Assembly (NCBI RefSeq): GCF_030052815.1
Contig: NC_079510.1
Span: 50,372,725-50,436,724 of the forward strand
Length of the DNA: 64,000 nucleotides
Direction of reading: 5' to 3'
Source: Hevea brasiliensis
Taxonomy: Eukaryota; Streptophyta; Magnoliopsida; Malpighiales; Euphorbiaceae
This document shows, piece after piece, positions 60,465-64,000 of this stretch. The notes under the pieces are model-generated. The model was not told the origin of the DNA. It was given only the letters and a program-made list of their open reading frames with translations, and searched no databases. A program made the position numbers and the translations under genes. Positions within the stretch are counted from its first letter, which is position 1. Every line of letters starts with the position of its first letter.

Positions 60465-61671
60465 CTAAGTATCCCTGACTGGAGAACCAAGCCATGAAAC
60501 CTCTACAAATTTTTGCGTGGGTTCTCCAACAATATAATGTTTTAATCTCTGCCCATTAACTTTGAAAGTCCCTGAGGTCTCATTGCTTATCTCAACAGCT
60601 CCATAGGGGTATACTTTTATAACAGTGTAGGGCCCTGACCATCTTGACTTCAATTTTCCTGGAAATAACCTCAACCTAGAGTTGTATAGAAGAACAACAT
60701 CACCTTCTTGAAATTCTTTCCTCCTAATATGCTTATCATGCCATCTCTTAGTTCTTTCCTTGTAAAGCTTGGCATTTTCATAAGCATCCAATCTAAGCTC
60801 CTCAAGTTCATTTAGTTGCAGCATTCTTTTTTCTCCTGCAGTTTTTAAGTCAAAGTTCAGTGTCCTTATGGCCCAATATGCTCTATGCTCCAACTCCAAA
60901 GGTAAATGACAAGCCTTCCCATAAACCAATCTAAATGGGGTATTTAAGATAGGGGTTTTAAAGGCTGTTCTATAGGCCCAAAGAGCATCATCTAACTTTA
61001 GTGACCAATCTTTCCTCGAACAATTCACTGTTTTCTCAAGAATTCTTTTCAGCTCTCTATTGGAAATCTCCACTTGATCACTAGTTTGTGGATGGTAGGG
61101 TGTTGCAACCTTATGCTTCACACCATATTTTTGCAATAATCTTTCAAATTGATGGTTGCAAAAATGAGAACCTCCATCACTTATAATGGCACGTGGAGTT
61201 CCAAATCTTGTAAAAATGAACTTTTTAAGGAATTTAATCGCAACTCTTACATCATTAGTTGGAGATGGTATAGCTTCAACCCATTTGCTCACATAATCTA
61301 CTCCAACTAAAATGTATTTGTGTCCCAAGGATGATGGAAAGGGTCCCATGAAATCAATGCCCCATACATCAAATAATTCCACTTCCAATATATTTTGGAG
61401 GGGCATTTCATCTCTCTTTGAGATATTACCCATCCTTTGACACCTATCACATGCATTTACAAACTTCCTCACATCTTTAAACATGTGTGGCCAAAGAACC
61501 TGCTTGAAGAACTTTTTCTGCAGTTTTTGTCACACTCATATGACCCCCATAAAGTGAAGAATGGCAATCTTTGATAACATTCCCTATCTCCTCATCAGCT
61601 AAACATCTTCTAATCAGCCCATCTCTACATTTCTTGAACAAAAATGGTTCTTCCCAATCATAATCCTTCAC
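60465..61671 (-). pseudogene. Athila integrase (frameshifted)
   Basis: The first part (61671-61477) holds the zinc-finger histidines ([20 protein letters not shown]). A shift near 61490 moves to the second frame (61484-60465) with CDRCQRMGN completing HHCC. The DDE core follows: [20 protein letters not shown] and [18 protein letters not shown] with the Glu. A C-terminal GPY/F-like stretch [18 protein letters not shown] comes next. All three acidic catalytic residues are still encoded, but the usual Gly in QTSGQ is Asp. It would insert the cDNA into the genome. Confidence 0.92.
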
Positions 61672-61672
61672 A

Positions 61673-62946
61673 TCAAAGAGAAATTTCTTCTTTTCTTTGC
61701 CATGTTAAATCAGGTGGAAGGATTCCACACACTAGATAGTTCACAAAATCTGCATACCAAGGGGTTTTTGTATTCATGACTACTAACAATTGCTCATCAG
61801 GAAAATAGTCATCTATTGGGGGCTCTTTTCCCAGATTGTCTCCTTGTTCTTGCCTCAATCTAGACAGATGATCCGCTACCACATTTTCTACTCCTTTCTT
61901 ATCTTTAATTTCCAAGTCAAACTCTTGAAGGAGTAACACCCACCTTATCAATCTAGGTTTAGCATATTTTTTCTGAAGGAGATACTTGATAGCTGCATGA
62001 TGTGTGTACACTATTACCTTTGACCCCACAAGATAGGACCTGAATTTGTCTCATCAAATACTATTGCCAAAAACTCTTTCTCTGTAGTAGAGTAATTTAT
62101 TTGAGCATCATCTAAGGTCCTACTTGCATAGTATATTGCATACACCTTCTTATCTTTCCTTTGTCCCAAAACAGCCCCAATGGCATAATCACTAGCATCG
62201 CACATTAACTCAAAAGGTAATGACCAATCGGGTGGCTGCATAATAGGAGCAGATATCAAAGCTTCCTTTATCCTGCAAAAAGCATTCATACAATTAGTAT
62301 CAAAATTAAATTCCACATCTTTACTCAATAAATTGGTAAGAGGTTTAGAAATCTTAGAGAAATCCTTGATGAATCTCCTATAAAATCCAGCATGCCCCAA
62401 GAAACTCCTCACTCCCTTCACAGATGTTGGGGGTGGCATTTTCTCAATAACTTCTACCTTTGATTTATCCACCTCAATACCCCTGTTTGACACAAGATGT
62501 CCCAAAACAATTCCTTCTTGTACCATAAAGTGGCACTTTTCCCAATTCAAAACTAAATTGAACTCTTCACATCTCTGCAAAACCTTAGACAAGTTAGATA
62601 AGCATTCATCAAAAGATTTACCATACACAGAAAAATCATCCATGAACACTTCCATAATATCCTCAATCATGTCAGAAAATATGGACATCATACATCGTTG
62701 AAATGTAGCAGGGGCATTACATAGTCCAAATGGCATCCTTCGATATGCAAAGGTACCATAAGGACATGTGAAGGTAGTTTTATCCTGATCATCTGGGTGA
62801 ATAGGGATCTGAAAGAACCCTGAATAGCCATCCAAATAGCAAAAATAAGAATGATGAGCTAGTCTCTCAAGCATTTGATCTATAAATGGTAATGGAAAAT
62901 GGTCCTTTCTAGTTGCCTTATTCAATTTCCTATAATCTATACACAT
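61673..62946 (-). pseudogene. Athila reverse transcriptase and RNase H (frameshifted)
   Basis: 62946-62014 encodes the RT palm and fingers: CIDYRKLNKATRKDHFPLPF, YLDGYSGFFQI, MPFGLCNAPATFQRCM and the active site FMDDFSVYG. RNase H follows (LMCDASDYAIGAVLGQ and TTEKEFLAIVF). A shift near 62045 moves to the frame 62029-61673 ([34 protein letters not shown] and VVADHLSRL). The RNase H aspartate of the usual YTDH motif is histidine here, a further sign of decay. It would copy element RNA into DNA. Confidence 0.93.
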
Positions 62947-62994
62947 TCTCCATCGATTCTGATTCTTGTAGGTATTAGTTCATCATTTTCATTT

Positions 62995-64000
62995 TTAACT
63001 CTTTGTGATGCCCCCTTTCTTAGGTACAACATGAATGGACTTACCCAATTCTTTGTCGAAAGCAGGGTAAATAATACCTGCATCAAGCAATTTCAAGATC
63101 TCCTTTTTCACAACCTCTTTCATGTTTGGATTCAATCTCCTTTGTGATTCTCGAGAGGCTTTATGGTCATTTTCCAACAAAATTCTATGCATGCACACAG
63201 AAGGATGTATTCCTTTAATATCATCAATGGTATAACCAATTATCCTTCTATGCTTCCTAAGAACTCTCAATAATTTTTCAACCTCACAATCAGTCAATTT
63301 AGCACTAACAATCACAGGATATGTAGAATATTGCCCTAGAAAAGCATACCTGAGATTTGTTGGAAGAGGTTTCAACTCTACCTTAGGTGCTTCACCTTTT
63401 TCAAACTTTGATGATGAAGTCGTTTCTCGCTTCAAGTTCCCAATCTTTTCAATATCAGCCATAGGCAATGGTGGATTTCCTTCCAAAATTGTAGCATATT
63501 CTGCAGCTTCCTCAATCTCATCCCCTTTTTTGATGTTATGAACCAAACAAGCTTCTAAGGGATCTTTAGGATGTTGCTTTTTAAGCACTTCTCTAACCTC
63601 TTCATCTATCACATCAACTCTCAAGCATGAGTTTGAATCATCTTTCTTTTTCATTGCTTGAAACAAATTAAATTCAACTTTCTCTTCCCCAACTTCTAAT
63701 GTAAGCCTCCCATTTTTTACATCAATCACAACTCCAGCAGTAGCAAGGAAAGGTCTACCAAGAATAATAGGAATGTGTACATCCTCCTCCATCTCCAATA
63801 CCACAAAATCCACTGGTATGAAAAATTTCCCAACTTTCAGAGGAACATTCTCAACTATCCCAATTGGAAATTTAATAGATCTATCTGCTAACTGCAGTGA
63901 TATGGTAGTAGGCTTCATTTCTCCAATCTTCATTTTCTCATAGATAGACAATGGCATCAGACTAACACTGGCTCCAAGATCGCATAAAGCCTTATCTATC
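62995..64000 (-). pseudogene. Athila protease and RT N-terminus (runs off the right edge)
   Basis: Open to the window edge on the minus strand. The active-site motif CDLGASVSLMPLSIYEKM lies at ~63985-63935. The retropepsin fold continues with FVVLEMEEDVHIPIILGRPF and ATAGVVIDVKNGRLTL. A linker and the start of RT follow (CMHRILLENDHKASRESQRR, VKKEILKLLDAGIIYP, VVPKKGGI). The frame stops at 62995. A base gain and a base loss ~45 nt apart between 62995 and 62950 put the RT back into the same frame, so the damage is local. Gag would lie beyond the edge. Confidence 0.9.

Larger units (their letters stand above)
53724..64000 (-). mobile_element. Athila-type Ty3/gypsy retrotransposon (3' part)
   Basis: Minus-strand order is protease, reverse transcriptase, RNase H, integrase, a third ORF, polypurine tract, LTR. 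A long extra ORF after integrase together with an LTR of about 1.6 kb is the Athila layout. The 5' LTR, primer site and gag lie beyond the right edge, so target duplications cannot be tested. The 5 bases left of the LTR are ATGCA. All coding parts carry frameshifts, so the copy is dead. Confidence 0.92.

Overview
This window is nuclear DNA from a flowering plant, almost certainly a eudicot. It is AT-rich. Its genes have short GT-AG introns and belong to plant families (R2R3-MYB, PLAC8, CSU1/NOSIP-type RING, PHOS32-like universal stress protein). The rest is mostly plant retroelements: chromovirus and Athila-type Ty3/gypsy elements, L1 LINEs, tRNA-derived SINEs, MITEs and a Mutator-like element. 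The species cannot be fixed from the sequence alone.

Layout. 1-8.4 kb is a graveyard of LTR retrotransposons: an Athila-like LTR, a chromovirus LTR fragment, and a 3.6-kb solo LTR sitting in a compound CA/TA microsatellite. 8.4-35 kb is a minus-strand tandem array of R2R3-MYB genes. From upstream to downstream in transcription these are MYB-3 (34.9-32.2 kb, apparently intact), MYB-B (25.5-24.3 kb, apparently intact), MYB-C (exon 1 at 22.4 kb plus an 18-nt stub of exon 2 at 19.84 kb) and MYB-A (19.5 kb to 9.6 kb, dead). MYB-A and MYB-B lie in a segmental duplication. MYB-A has since gained a 13-nt deletion, a stop codon, a damaged splice donor, and an 8.7-kb chromovirus in its last exon with a 5-bp target duplication. 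MYB-B's downstream flank gained a SINE whose empty site survives beside MYB-A. MYB-C's remaining intron holds a 1.9-kb inverted-repeat element with a MITE nested in its end. A truncated L1 with a clear target duplication and a MITE lie between MYB-B and MYB-3.

35-53 kb is the gene-bearing part: a five-exon PLAC8 membrane protein (minus), a non-autonomous Mutator-like element with ~200-bp terminal inverted repeats and a 10-bp target duplication, a CSU1-like RING E3 ligase (minus), and a divergently transcribed PHOS32-like universal stress protein (plus). The 4.7-kb intron of the last gene contains a 1.8-kb solo LTR.

53.7-64 kb is the 3' part of an Athila-type element on the minus strand: protease, reverse transcriptase, RNase H and integrase (all broken by frameshifts), an env-position third ORF, polypurine tract and a 1579-bp 3' LTR. 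The 5' end lies off the right edge. No tRNA or rRNA genes, CRISPR arrays or bacterial-type operons are present.
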